Part shown: one piece after another, positions 27,647 to 36,555 of the stretch
How the letters are laid out: the number at the start of each line of letters is the position of its first letter
Numbering within the stretch: the stretch's first letter is position 1
Source of the DNA: an uncultured Verrucomicrobiae bacterium
Lineage (GTDB): Bacteria > Verrucomicrobiota > Verrucomicrobiia > Limisphaerales > J093
Direction: 5' to 3'
DNA: 64,000 nt
Assembly (NCBI GenBank): GCA_937946835.1
Contig: CALFAV010000005.1
Span: 1-64,000 of the forward strand
Program-made: the position numbers and the translations under genes
The notes under the pieces: model-generated
Database searches by the model: none
Told to the model about the DNA's origin: nothing
What the model saw: the letters and a program-made list of their open reading frames with translations, nothing else

Positions 27647-28945
27647 TCAGCGGCCCACGCTCTTGTACACCCAGCCCAGGCGCTCCATTTCGCGCGGGTC
27701 GAACAGATTGCGCCCGTCGAACAGGATCGGGTGGGTCATGGTCCGGCGCGCACGCTCCAGGTCCAGTTGCTTGAACTCGGGCCACTCGGTGGCGATCACC
27801 AGGGCGTCGCACCCCTCGGCCACGGCGTCGCGCTCGGGCACGTATTCCACCGTCGGGCCGGGGGGGAGCACGGCTTTGGCCTTTTCCATGGCCCGAGGGT
27901 CGTACACCCGCAGTCGGGCGCCCTCGCGCAAGAGCCGCTGGCAGACCTCGATGGCCGGGGACAGCCGCACGTCATCGGTGTTTTGCTTGAAGGCCAGGCC
28001 CAACACCCCGATGCGCTTGTCCTTGAGAACCCAGAGGGTGTCGGTGATTTTGCGCAGGAACCGGTCCATCTGCTGGGCGTTGATCAACTGGACCTGTTTG
28101 AGCAGGCCGAAGTCATAGCCCAGTTGCTCGGCGATCTTGATGAACGCGCTCAGGTCTTTGGGGAAGCAGCTGCCGCCAAAGCCCAGGCCCGCATCGAGGA
28201 AGCGCCGGCCGATGCGCTTGTCCAGGCCGATGCCGTTGGCCACCTCCTGCACGTCGGCACCCGAGGCTTCGCAGATCACCGAGATGGCGTTGATGTACGA
28301 AATTTTCAGCGCCAGGAACGAATTGGCCGCGTGCTTGATCAATTCGGCCGAGTTGATGTCCGTCACCAGCACCGGCGCGTCAATCGGCGCGTAAATCTCC
28401 CGCATCCGCGGCACCGGGCGGGGGCTGGAGACGCCGATGACGATGCGGTCCGGGTGCATGAAGTCCTCGACCGCGGAGCCCTCACGCAGGAACTCCGGGT
28501 TGCTGACCACGTCGAATTCGACCTTGGCGCGGTTGTAGCGCCGGATGGTCTCAGCCACTTTTTCGCCGGTTTTTACCGGCACGGTGCTCTTGTCCACCAC
28601 GATCTTGTAGGAGGTCAGACACGCGGCGATTTCCCGGGCCACCCCCTCGATGAAGCTCAGGTCCACGCTGCCGTCGGGCAGGGGCGGGGTGGGCACGGCG
28701 ATGAAGATCACATCCGCGTGCTCCACCCCTTCGGCCACACTGCCGGTGAAGCGCAACCGGCCGGCGGCGACGTTGCGCGGGACCAGTTCCTCCAGGCCTG
28801 GTTCGTAGATCGGGATGCCGCCGCTTTGGAGGGTGCGCACCTTTTCCGGGTCGTTGTCCACGCAGATCACGTGGTGCCCGATCTCGGCGAAGCAGGTGCC
28901 GGTCACCAGGCCGACGTAACCGGTTCCGATGATGGCGATGTTCAT
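27647..28945 (-). CDS. ugd: UDP-glucose 6-dehydrogenase
   Basis: 432 residues. It oxidises UDP-glucose twice with NAD+ to UDP-glucuronate, feeding capsule, exopolysaccharide or pentose synthesis. Rossmann start MNIAIIGTGYVGLVTGTCFA; catalytic Cys in GLGFGGSCFPKDLSAF near residue 260; C-terminal UDP-binding domain with GLAFKQNTDDVRLSPAIEV. Start ATG 28945. It lies between a TPR protein gene upstream (67-base gap) and the Nudix gene downstream. Confidence 0.95.
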   Translation of the reverse strand: MNIAIIGTGYVGLVTGTCFAEIGHHVICVDNDPEKVRTLQSGGIPIYEPGLEELVPRNVAAGRLRFTGSVAEGVEHADVIFIAVPTPPLPDGSVDLSFIEGVAREIAACLTSYKIVVDKSTVPVKTGEKVAETIRRYNRAKVEFDVVSNPEFLREGSAVEDFMHPDRIVIGVSSPRPVPRMREIYAPIDAPVLVTDINSAELIKHAANSFLALKISYINAISVICEASGADVQEVANGIGLDKRIGRRFLDAGLGFGGSCFPKDLSAFIKIAEQLGYDFGLLKQVQLINAQQMDRFLRKITDTLWVLKDKRIGVLGLAFKQNTDDVRLSPAIEVCQRLLREGARLRVYDPRAMEKAKAVLPPGPTVEYVPERDAVAEGCDALVIATEWPEFKQLDLERARRTMTHPILFDGRNLFDPREMERLGWVYKSVGR

Positions 28946-29012
28946 GCGGGCAGGCGCAAGCAGGGAAATTCTCGGGCCAAGGGGCGAGTGCTTGGGAAAA
29001 CCGGCGGTGTCC

Positions 29013-29822
29013 TCAGGGCGCGGGTGGAGGGGCGGTTCCCGAGGTGCCGTTCGGGGACGACGATCCCGGTGCCGGGGCGGCGGGTGGGGTTGGGTTTGGG
29101 CTTGCGGGGGGCGCTCCGTCGCCCACCGGGGTGATTACGGGGAGTTGGGCCGGGGCGCTGGCCGCAGCCAACTCCGGATGTTCCCTCAACAGGACCTCGC
29201 GCTTGACCGAGGCCTCCGCGCCGGCCGTGCCGGATTTCCGGTCCGCCACGAGGGAATCGTAAATCTTGAGCGCCTCCGCCGGTTGCCCGCGCGCCTCGTG
29301 CAGGGCGGCCAGGGCCAGGCGCGCGCGGCCGGCGACCGGGTCCTCCGGGTACTTGGCGACCACCTGTTGATAGGCCGCAAACGCCTCGTCCAGCTTGTTC
29401 TCGGCGTCCAGGCAGGAGGCCATCCCCAAAGCGGCCAGGGGCGCGAGCAACCCACTGGTGTCACGGCGCACGACCTCCTCGAAGTACCCCCGGGCTTCGG
29501 CATACTTGCCGGCCTGGTAGAGTTCGCCGGCGGCCAGCAGCAGGGCGCGGGTGGCGGTTTGGGAAGAGCCAAACTCGCTGGCCAGCTTCACAAAGGCTTC
29601 GTGCCCGGGGCTGTTTTTTTTCTCGGCCTGGTCCGGGGGGGAGAGGGCCAGCAGGGCCTGGTTGGCCCGCAGTTCGGTGTGGCCGCGGTACCAGAAGTAC
29701 ACGTAACCCGCGATGATCAAACCCAGCAATCCCACCGCGCCCAGCACGATTTGCCAGCGGTGCAACTCCGCCCAGCCCCAGGCTTCATAAATCCAGGTGG
29801 ACTCCTGCTTTTCCGGCTGCAT
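29013..29822 (-). CDS. Membrane-anchored TPR protein (YfgM/BamD-like organisation)
   Basis: 269 residues from ATG 29822 (MQPEKQESTWIYEAWGWAEL). One membrane segment (about 25-45, IVLGAVGLLGLIIAGYVYF) follows a short cytoplasmic N-terminus. Tetratricopeptide-like helical pairs follow (about 80-220, e.g. AGELYQAGKYAEARGYFEEV and AYQQVVAKYPEDPVAGRA). The C-terminus is a Pro/Ala/Ser-rich tail of some 55 residues. The shape resembles YfgM-type envelope quality-control proteins, an inference from architecture only. A weak promoter (TTGCCT at 29861-29856, 16 bases, AAGAAT) precedes it, divergent from the TerC gene. Confidence 0.75.
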   Translation of the reverse strand: MQPEKQESTWIYEAWGWAELHRWQIVLGAVGLLGLIIAGYVYFWYRGHTELRANQALLALSPPDQAEKKNSPGHEAFVKLASEFGSSQTATRALLLAAGELYQAGKYAEARGYFEEVVRRDTSGLLAPLAALGMASCLDAENKLDEAFAAYQQVVAKYPEDPVAGRARLALAALHEARGQPAEALKIYDSLVADRKSGTAGAEASVKREVLLREHPELAAASAPAQLPVITPVGDGAPPASPNPTPPAAPAPGSSSPNGTSGTAPPPAP

Positions 29823-29913
29823 AGAAAGCGCGGATTCTTTGAGCCGGGTCGGGAAAGGCAAGCGGGAAATCCCCGCCGCTGCTGCCCGCCCCGCAGCCGC
29901 CGGTTTGCGCCCT

Positions 29914-29942
29914 TTGAGTTTTCGGGGGTTGGAGGCTAGACT
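29914..29942 (+). promoter_or_regulatory. Promoter of the TerC-family gene, almost leaderless
   Basis: TTGAGT (29914-29919), 17 bases, TAGACT (29937-29942). The start codon at 29953 is only ten bases after the -10 box, leaving a leader of about four bases. Confidence 0.6.
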
Positions 29943-29952
29943 AATCGCTCCG

Positions 29953-30921
29953 ATGTTTGCGCTGACGGAAATCCACTGGTGGCACTACGCCACCTTTGTG
30001 CTGGCGGTTCTGGTGTTTCTGGCGTTCGACCTGGGGGTGCTGCATCGCCAGGCCCGGGCGGTGCGCTTTTCCGAGGCGTTGGGTTGGACGGCCTTTCTGT
30101 TTGTAATGGCGATGCTCTTTGCCTGGACGCTGGTGCCGGTGCGAGGGCGGGTGGAGGCGCTGGAGTTTGTCACGGGGTACCTCATCGAACTGTCGCTTTC
30201 GATGGACAACGTCTTCGTCATCGCCGTGATTTTCCGCTACTTCCGGGTGCCGCTGGAGTACCAGCACCGGGTGTTGTTTTGGGGCATCATGGGGGCACTG
30301 GTCATGCGCGGGCTGATGATCTGGCTGGGGGCCGAATTAATCGCCGCGTACCACTGGACCCTGTACCTGTTCGGGGTTTTTCTGGTGCTGACCGGCATCA
30401 AGATGATCGTCAGCGCCGATGAGGAAGTGGACCCGGCCCACAACCCGGTTTTGCGGCTGGCGCGCCGCTACTTCAAGTTCAGTGCTCATTACGACGGGCA
30501 GAAATTCCTCACTTGGGAAAACGGCCGTAAGGTGGCCACCCCCCTGGTGCTGGTGCTCTTGATGGTGGAGACCACCGACCTGATCTTCGCCCTGGACTCG
30601 ATTCCCGCCATCTTCGTGGTGACTCAAAAGCCGTTCATCGTCTTCACCTCGAATGTCTTCGCCGTGCTGGGTCTGCGCTCGTTGTACTTTGTCCTGGCCG
30701 GGGCCATGGCGTACTGCTGTTACCTCAAGTACGGCCTGGCGGTGGTGCTGGTCTTTATCGGTTTCAAAATGCTGATCGTGGATTGGATCCAAATCCCGAT
30801 CGGCGTTTCGCTCTGCGTGGTGGCCTGCTTGATTGGCGCATCGGTGCTGGCCTCGCTCATTGCTGCCCGCCGCAAGCAGGCCTGCCGCTCCGTGCCGGAA
30901 GTGTTGCCACCGCCCGCTTGA
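29953..30921 (+). CDS. TerC-family integral membrane protein
   Basis: 322 residues from ATG 29953 (MFALTEIHWWHYATFVLAVL) with about nine membrane segments. The family signatures are visible: E79-L-S-L-S-M-D85-N86 (LIELSLSMDNVFVIAVIF) and MVETTDLIFALDSIPAI near 198-214, acidic residues thought to bind metal ions. TerC/Alx-type proteins are linked to tellurite resistance and, more recently, manganese export to metallate secreted enzymes. It stands as a single gene, followed by a 153-base gap before recJ. Confidence 0.92.
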   Translation: MFALTEIHWWHYATFVLAVLVFLAFDLGVLHRQARAVRFSEALGWTAFLFVMAMLFAWTLVPVRGRVEALEFVTGYLIELSLSMDNVFVIAVIFRYFRVPLEYQHRVLFWGIMGALVMRGLMIWLGAELIAAYHWTLYLFGVFLVLTGIKMIVSADEEVDPAHNPVLRLARRYFKFSAHYDGQKFLTWENGRKVATPLVLVLLMVETTDLIFALDSIPAIFVVTQKPFIVFTSNVFAVLGLRSLYFVLAGAMAYCCYLKYGLAVVLVFIGFKMLIVDWIQIPIGVSLCVVACLIGASVLASLIAARRKQACRSVPEVLPPPA

Positions 30922-31074
30922 TGGGGATGGCGTACTTTCCCCGCGCCCCGCAAGCACCGGGCCGGGTCGAACCAACGGAAACCCGACCGGCTTCGGACTC
31001 GCCAGCCCCCCGGCCGCGCGCTACGGTCTGATGGCACGCGCCCTCCGTCCCGCGGGTGGGGCGAGGTCCAACCC

Positions 31075-32796
31075 GTGAAATACCGCTGGCAGGTTGCTTC
31101 CGCCGAGCCGCTGGTGGCCGCCCAACTCGAGGCCGCCCTGCGGATTTCCCCCTTGCTGGCGCAGTGTTTGATCAATCGCGGCGTGCGCACGCCCGCGCAG
31201 GCCGACGCTTTCCTGGCGCCCCGGCTCAAAGACCTGGCCGACCCGTTTCTAATTCCCCACCTGGCCGCCGCCGTGGACCGGCTCTGGCAGGCCCGCGACG
31301 CGGATGAGCCGGTGGTCATCTTCGGCGATTATGACGTGGACGGCGTGTCCGCCACGGCCCTGCTGCTGGAGGTGCTGCGGCCGCTGGGCTGGCAGATCGA
31401 GCCGTATCTGCCGCATCGCCTGGAGGAAGGTTACGGCCTGACGCGCGACGCGGTGGCCAAGTGTTTGCAACGTTTCCCCGGACGCCTGCTGCTGGCGGTG
31501 GACTGCGGCTCCACCGCTGCGGAGACCATTGCCTGGCTCAACCGGCGCGGCGTGGACGTGATTGTGCTGGATCACCACCAGGTGTCCAACCCGCCCCCGG
31601 CGGCCCGGGCGCTGGTCAACCCGCACCTGGGACCCGCCGGGCCCGAAGGGTTCCGCGAACTGTGCTCCGTGGGGTTGGCCTTCAAACTGGCGCACGGGCT
31701 CATCAAACGCGGCCGCGAAGCGGGCCGACCGGAGACGGTGCGGTTCGACCTCAAACCGTTGTTGGACCTGGTGGCCCTGGGCACCATTGCCGACCTGGTG
31801 CCGGTCACCGGCGAGAATCGCCTCCTGGTTACCGCCGGGCTGCGGCGACTCAACCAGCGCGTCCGGCCCGGCATCCGGGAATTGTGCGACGTGGCCGGCC
31901 TCAGCGGCGAAATCCGGCCCTACGAGGTCGGGTTCGTATTGGCGCCGCGCCTCAACGCCGCCGGCCGGCTCGAGGATGCCACCGAGGCGTTGGAGCTGCT
32001 GCTGGCCCCCGATGCCGAACGCGCCCGGCCTCTGGCCGAGTCCCTGGACGCCCGCAACACCGAGCGTCAGAACCTCGAGCGCGGCATCGCCGAGGAAGTC
32101 ATTGGCGCGGTCCGGGCCCGGTTCAATCCCGCCACCGATTACGTGATCGTGGAGGGCCAGTTGCTGTGGCACGTGGGCGTGGTGGGCATCGTGGCCTCGC
32201 GGGTGCTCCAGGAATTTTACCGGCCGACCATCATTTTGGGCGGCGACGGCCACGAATGGCGGGGCAGCGGTCGGAGCATTGAAGGGTTCGATCTGGCCGC
32301 CGCCCTGCGCCAATGCGACGACCTGCTGGTGCGGCACGGCGGTCATGCCATGGCTGCGGGCCTGACCGTGCGGCCCGAGTTGGTGGGGCCGCTGCGCGCG
32401 CGCCTCAATCACCTGGCGCGCGCCACGCTCCGCCCCCACCAGCTTCAACCCGTGCTGCGCTTGGACGCCACCGTGTCCCTGGATGCCCGCACCGAGGCCG
32501 CGTTGGCGGAAATGGAGCGCCTGCAGCCGTTTGGCCAGGACAACCCGCCGGTGCAGTTGCTGGTGGCCGGTCTGACGCACCGGCGGCCGCCCCGTAAAAT
32601 GGGTCGGGACGAGCAGCATGCCAAATTCTGGGTCACCCAGGGCGGACGGGCCTACGAGGCGGTGTGGTGGGGCGGCGGAAACAAGCCCTGGCCGGAAGAC
32701 CGGTTTGATCTGGCCGTGACGCCCCAGTGGCGTGAATACCGCGGGCAACGCCGGCTGCAGCTCCGCGTGTTGGACTGGCGGCCCGCCGGGGATTGA
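31075..32796 (+). CDS. recJ: Single-stranded-DNA-specific 5'-3' exonuclease RecJ
   Basis: 573 residues from GTG 31075 (MKYRWQVASAEPLVAAQ). DHH phosphoesterase domain with VVIFGDYDVDGVSATALLLE (about 80-98) and VIVLDHHQVS (about 165), then DHHA1 with GRSIEGFDLAAAL and HGGHAMAAGL, and an OB-fold end. It degrades single-stranded DNA in recombination and mismatch or base repair. Normal length. It runs toward tRNA-Val on the opposite strand. Confidence 0.96.
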   Translation: MKYRWQVASAEPLVAAQLEAALRISPLLAQCLINRGVRTPAQADAFLAPRLKDLADPFLIPHLAAAVDRLWQARDADEPVVIFGDYDVDGVSATALLLEVLRPLGWQIEPYLPHRLEEGYGLTRDAVAKCLQRFPGRLLLAVDCGSTAAETIAWLNRRGVDVIVLDHHQVSNPPPAARALVNPHLGPAGPEGFRELCSVGLAFKLAHGLIKRGREAGRPETVRFDLKPLLDLVALGTIADLVPVTGENRLLVTAGLRRLNQRVRPGIRELCDVAGLSGEIRPYEVGFVLAPRLNAAGRLEDATEALELLLAPDAERARPLAESLDARNTERQNLERGIAEEVIGAVRARFNPATDYVIVEGQLLWHVGVVGIVASRVLQEFYRPTIILGGDGHEWRGSGRSIEGFDLAAALRQCDDLLVRHGGHAMAAGLTVRPELVGPLRARLNHLARATLRPHQLQPVLRLDATVSLDARTEAALAEMERLQPFGQDNPPVQLLVAGLTHRRPPRKMGRDEQHAKFWVTQGGRAYEAVWWGGGNKPWPEDRFDLAVTPQWREYRGQRRLQLRVLDWRPAGD

Positions 32797-32854
32797 GCGG
32801 GCGAGGACCGGTTTTGGTGTTGGTGGGGAAGAACCGGTCCGGGGCGGTGGAAAA

Positions 32855-32929
32855 TGGTGCGCGCTGCAGGACTTGAACCTACGACCCCTTCCGTGTGAAG
32901 GAAGTGCTCTTCCACTGAGCTAAGCGCGC
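32855..32929 (-). tRNA. tRNA-Val (anticodon CAC), CCA encoded
   Basis: 75-base cloverleaf on the minus strand. Acceptor GCGCGCT pairs with AGCGCGC, then TA and GCTCAGT. Anticodon stem CTTCC/GGAAG encloses loop TTCACAC, giving CAC. The T-loop is GGTTCAAGTCC. Discriminator A and encoded CCA lie at 32858-32855. Confidence 0.94.
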
Positions 32930-33103
32930 CAAACGCCGGCCGGCCGCGGCTTGGAGAACCGCCCCAGCCGACCACGCGCGCCAGTTTACCCCGGCCCCCG
33001 GAAGTGGCAACCTCCTTTTGTACGCGCGTGCGGCAGCAGCCTCCCCCGGGGCGTCCCCGGGTCCGTCCCGCCGGGTTTGGCCCCGGTGCCGCGGGCAATT
33101 GCT

Positions 33104-33132
33104 TTGACGCTTCCGCCGTCTTCCCGTAGGCT
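33104..33132 (+). promoter_or_regulatory. Promoter of secA
   Basis: TTGACG (33104-33109), 17 bases, TAGGCT (33127-33132). Predicted start of transcription is near 33139, giving a leader of about 14 bases with no Shine-Dalgarno sequence; the leader is pyrimidine-rich (GCTTTTTCTTTCG). No SecM-like leader peptide is possible in so short a leader. Confidence 0.65.
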
Positions 33133-33152
33133 TCAATAGCTTTTTCTTTCGA

Positions 33153-36100
33153 ATGATTCGCTGGCTCATCAAGCAAGTCATCGGCACCAAGAACGACCGC
33201 GAAATCCGGCGGTTGCGTCCCTTGGTGGCCAAAATCAACGAAATCGAGGCGTCCCTCTCGAGCCTCAGCGACGAGGACCTGCGCGAGAAAACCGCCCGGT
33301 GGAAGGCCGAGCTGAGCCAGATCCAGGACAACGCGGAGCTGGCCCGGCGCTTGGACGAGTTGTTGCCCGAGGCCTTCGCCGTGGTCAAAAACGTCTGCCG
33401 CCGCCTGACCGAACGCCGGGAGAAAATCATCGTCCGCGGCCACGAAATGGTCTGGGACATGATCCCGTTTGACGTGCAGTTGATCGGCGGCTGGGCGCTG
33501 CATCACGGGCGGATCGCGGAAATGGCCACCGGCGAGGGCAAGACGCTGGTGGCCACGCTGCCCGTTTACCTGAACGCCCTGAGCGGTCGCGGGGTGCACG
33601 TGGTGACGGTCAACGATTACCTGGCCGCGCGCGACAGCGAATGGATGGGGGTGGTGTACAAGTTCCTCGGCCTGACCGTGGGTTGCATCCTGCACGACCA
33701 GCCCCCGGCGGTGCGCCGGCAGCAGTACTACTGCGACATCACCTACGGCACCAACGCGGAGTTTGGCTTTGACTACCTCCGCGACAACGGCATGGCCATC
33801 CGCAAGGAGGACCAGGTCCAGCGCGGGCACTACTTCGCCATCGTGGACGAGGTGGACTCGATCCTCATTGATGAGGCGCGCACGCCGCTGATCATCAGCG
33901 GCCCGGCGGTGGTCACGCAGGACAACGAGCTGTACCTGCAGTTCAAGCCGCAGGTCGAGGCCCTGGTGCGCGCTCAGGAACAACTGTGCAACCGGTTCCT
34001 GCGCGAGGCCGAGGAGCTGCTCAGGAAACTGCATCCCGAGGACGGGTCCACCCCCCCCGACGCCGAGGAGCTGCAACGTCGCATCGGCCTGCTGCTCTAC
34101 CGCGTCAAGCGCGGCAACCCCCGCTCCCCGGGCTTGCTGCGGCTGCTTGAGAACCCGGAGTGCGCCCGACTCATGAACGCGGCCGAGCTAGAACTCCACG
34201 CCGACCAAACCAAGAAGCAGCTCTATGCCGAGAAGGAGGAGCTGTTCTTCGGCATGGACGAAAAGGGTCACGAGGCGGACCTCACCGAAAAAGGCCGCAA
34301 CTTCCTCAGCCCCGGCGACCCGGATGCGTTCATGCTCCCGGACCTGATCACCGCCTTCCACGAGATTGACAGCGATCCCACGGCGGATTTGCGCCAGCGG
34401 CTGGACCGCAAGGCCAAGGTCCAGGCCGAGTTCGAGGCCAAAGCCCGCCGCATCCACGTCATCGCCCAACTGCTCAAGGCCTACTGCCTGTACCAGCGGG
34501 ACGTGCAGTACGTGGTGCAGGACGGCAAGGTCATCATCGTGGACGAAAACACCGGCCGGCTCATGACCGGCCGGCGCTGGAGCGACGGGTTGCACCAGGC
34601 GGTGGAAGCCAAGGAAGGCGTCCCCATCGAGCGCGAGACGCAAACCCTGGCCACGATCACCATCCAGAACTACTTCCGCCTGTACCAGAAACTGGCCGGC
34701 ATGACCGGCACCGCCGAGACCGAGGCGGCCGAGTTCCTGGACATTTACAAGCTGGGGGTGCTGGTCATCCCCACCAACAAGCCCTGCATCCGCAAGGATT
34801 ACCACGACACGGTTTACAAGACCAAGCGCGAGAAATACGACGCGGTCATCCGCGAAATCCAGGAAATCCACGCCCAGGGCCGCCCCATCCTCGTGGGCAC
34901 CATCTCGGTCGAGGTCAGCGAACACCTGTCCCGGATGCTCAAGAAGGTGGGCATCCCCCACGCGGTGCTCAACGCCAAGTACCACCAGCAGGAGGCCGAG
35001 ATCGTGGCGCGCGCCGGCCAGCGCGGTGCTGTCACCATCGCCACCAACATGGCCGGCCGCGGCACCGACATCAAACTGGGTCCCGGCGTTGCCGAACTGG
35101 GCGGCCTGCATGTGCTGGGCACCGAGCGCCACGAGGCCCGCCGCATTGACCGCCAGCTCCGCGGCCGGTGCGCCCGCCAGGGCGACCCCGGCTCGAGCCA
35201 CTTTTTCATCTCCCTCGAGGACGATCTGATGCGCCTGTTCGGCTCGGACCGGATCGTCAAGTACATGGAGAAAATGGGCCTGGAGGAGGGCCAGGAGCTG
35301 GAGCACCCGCTGTTGAACCGTTCCATCGAGCAGGCCCAGAAACGGGTCGAGCAGCACAACTTCCAGATCCGCAAGCGCACCCTCGAGTACGACGACGTGA
35401 TGAACAAACAGCGCGAGGTCGTGTACGGCTTCCGCAACGAGATCATCCACGCCGACGAGGTGCGCGACCGCCTCCTGGACATCATGGAAGAGGTCGTCAT
35501 CGAGAAGGTTCGCCAGCTCACCCCCGCGGACAAGGACCCGGCGGAGTGGAATCCGCGCCCCCTGGCCGACTGGGTGAATCTGAACTTCCCGCTGGGCCTG
35601 CCCGAGACGGAAATTCGCCGCGTGGCCGAAACCGGCCAGGAGGACCCCGAACCCGGTTCGCTTTTCGACGGCCTCAGCCCGGCGCAGTTGGCCGTGGCCC
35701 GGTTCATCGTCAAGAGCGTGCGCGACGCCTACGAGCTGAAGATCAGCTTCGAGGACCCCGTGGCGCTGGCCAAGGTCGAGCGCTACACCATCCTCAGCGC
35801 CATTGACCGTCTGTGGCAGGAGCACCTCTACCACATGGACAGTCTCCGCAACGCCATCGGCCTGCGCGCCTACGGTCAGCGCGACCCGCTGATCGAGTAC
35901 AAGGTCGAGGCGTTCAAGATGTTTGACGAGTTGATGGTCAACATCAAAACCGAGATTTGCCACAACATCTTCCGCAGCGCCTCCAGCCTCCTGGCCTTCG
36001 AAAACTTCCTGCGCAACCTGCCCCAGCGCCACGTTCACGCCGAAACCACCGCGTTCGGGTCCGGCCCGGGCGGCGCGGCCCCGCCGGTGGACAAGCGCGA

Positions 36101-36245
36101 CGGCAAACGGGCCAGCGACATCGTTTCCGAGGCCACCGAGGCCGTGGCCAAGGCCAAACCGGTGCGGGTGGGGCCGAAGGTCGGCCGCAATGACCCCTGC
36201 CCGTGTGGCAGCGGCAAGAAATACAAGCAGTGCTGCGGGCGTTGA
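33153..36245 (+). CDS. secA: Preprotein translocase ATPase SecA
   Basis: 1030 residues, the motor that drives precursor proteins through SecYEG. Walker A in MATGEGKTLVATLP near 123-136, DEAD-like IVDEVDSILIDEAR near 230, and helicase motif NMAGRGTDIKLG are present. The helical scaffold follows, and the C-terminal zinc SEC-C motif NDPCPCGSGKKYKQCCGR ends the protein. It is longer than E. coli SecA (901) because of insertions around residues 270-360 (e.g. LRKLHPEDGSTPPDAEELQR) in nucleotide-binding domain 1, seen in several non-proteobacterial SecA proteins. Confidence 0.97.
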   Translation: MIRWLIKQVIGTKNDREIRRLRPLVAKINEIEASLSSLSDEDLREKTARWKAELSQIQDNAELARRLDELLPEAFAVVKNVCRRLTERREKIIVRGHEMVWDMIPFDVQLIGGWALHHGRIAEMATGEGKTLVATLPVYLNALSGRGVHVVTVNDYLAARDSEWMGVVYKFLGLTVGCILHDQPPAVRRQQYYCDITYGTNAEFGFDYLRDNGMAIRKEDQVQRGHYFAIVDEVDSILIDEARTPLIISGPAVVTQDNELYLQFKPQVEALVRAQEQLCNRFLREAEELLRKLHPEDGSTPPDAEELQRRIGLLLYRVKRGNPRSPGLLRLLENPECARLMNAAELELHADQTKKQLYAEKEELFFGMDEKGHEADLTEKGRNFLSPGDPDAFMLPDLITAFHEIDSDPTADLRQRLDRKAKVQAEFEAKARRIHVIAQLLKAYCLYQRDVQYVVQDGKVIIVDENTGRLMTGRRWSDGLHQAVEAKEGVPIERETQTLATITIQNYFRLYQKLAGMTGTAETEAAEFLDIYKLGVLVIPTNKPCIRKDYHDTVYKTKREKYDAVIREIQEIHAQGRPILVGTISVEVSEHLSRMLKKVGIPHAVLNAKYHQQEAEIVARAGQRGAVTIATNMAGRGTDIKLGPGVAELGGLHVLGTERHEARRIDRQLRGRCARQGDPGSSHFFISLEDDLMRLFGSDRIVKYMEKMGLEEGQELEHPLLNRSIEQAQKRVEQHNFQIRKRTLEYDDVMNKQREVVYGFRNEIIHADEVRDRLLDIMEEVVIEKVRQLTPADKDPAEWNPRPLADWVNLNFPLGLPETEIRRVAETGQEDPEPGSLFDGLSPAQLAVARFIVKSVRDAYELKISFEDPVALAKVERYTILSAIDRLWQEHLYHMDSLRNAIGLRAYGQRDPLIEYKVEAFKMFDELMVNIKTEICHNIFRSASSLLAFENFLRNLPQRHVHAETTAFGSGPGGAAPPVDKRDGKRASDIVSEATEAVAKAKPVRVGPKVGRNDPCPCGSGKKYKQCCGR

Positions 36246-36555
36246 AGGACCGTCCCGCGGCGGCCCGACGCAAAGCCCGCAGAGCGCCGATGGGCGGTCC
36301 GTGACCCGCCCGACTGCCGGTCGGCGATGAACGTGGTTTCACAAGCGGCGAACCCGTCCGGGCGGCCCGCCCCCCGCCCCTGAGTTGCCGGCCCGGCCCC
36401 CGCCCGAGTTGCCCCCCCGCCGTCACGCGCTTTGTCGTTGACGCCATTGTTTTTGCGACCCATAAGCGTCGGAACATAGTCCGGCACTGCTTCTCCCCGG
36501 CCTTGGGGGGAAGCCCCGTGCGTGGGATGAACCTCGGGCCGGCACCCCGTCAGCA
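36246..36555. other. 310-base gap between secA and the hybrid kinase, with a candidate promoter
   Basis: It contains an imperfect inverted repeat near the secA end (GGACCGTCC with GGGCGGTCC). A Pro-codon-like C-rich run with a repeated CCCGAGTTGCC/CCTGAGTTGCC follows at 36390-36415. A candidate promoter, TTGACG (36438-36443), 17 bases, CATAAG (36461-36466), lies about 90 bases before the kinase start. No gene is recognisable. Confidence 0.4.

Noticed and set aside
36390-36415. Repeated GAGTTGCC units as a possible CRISPR or tandem repeat
   Set aside because: Only two imperfect copies within C-rich sequence and no spacer structure.
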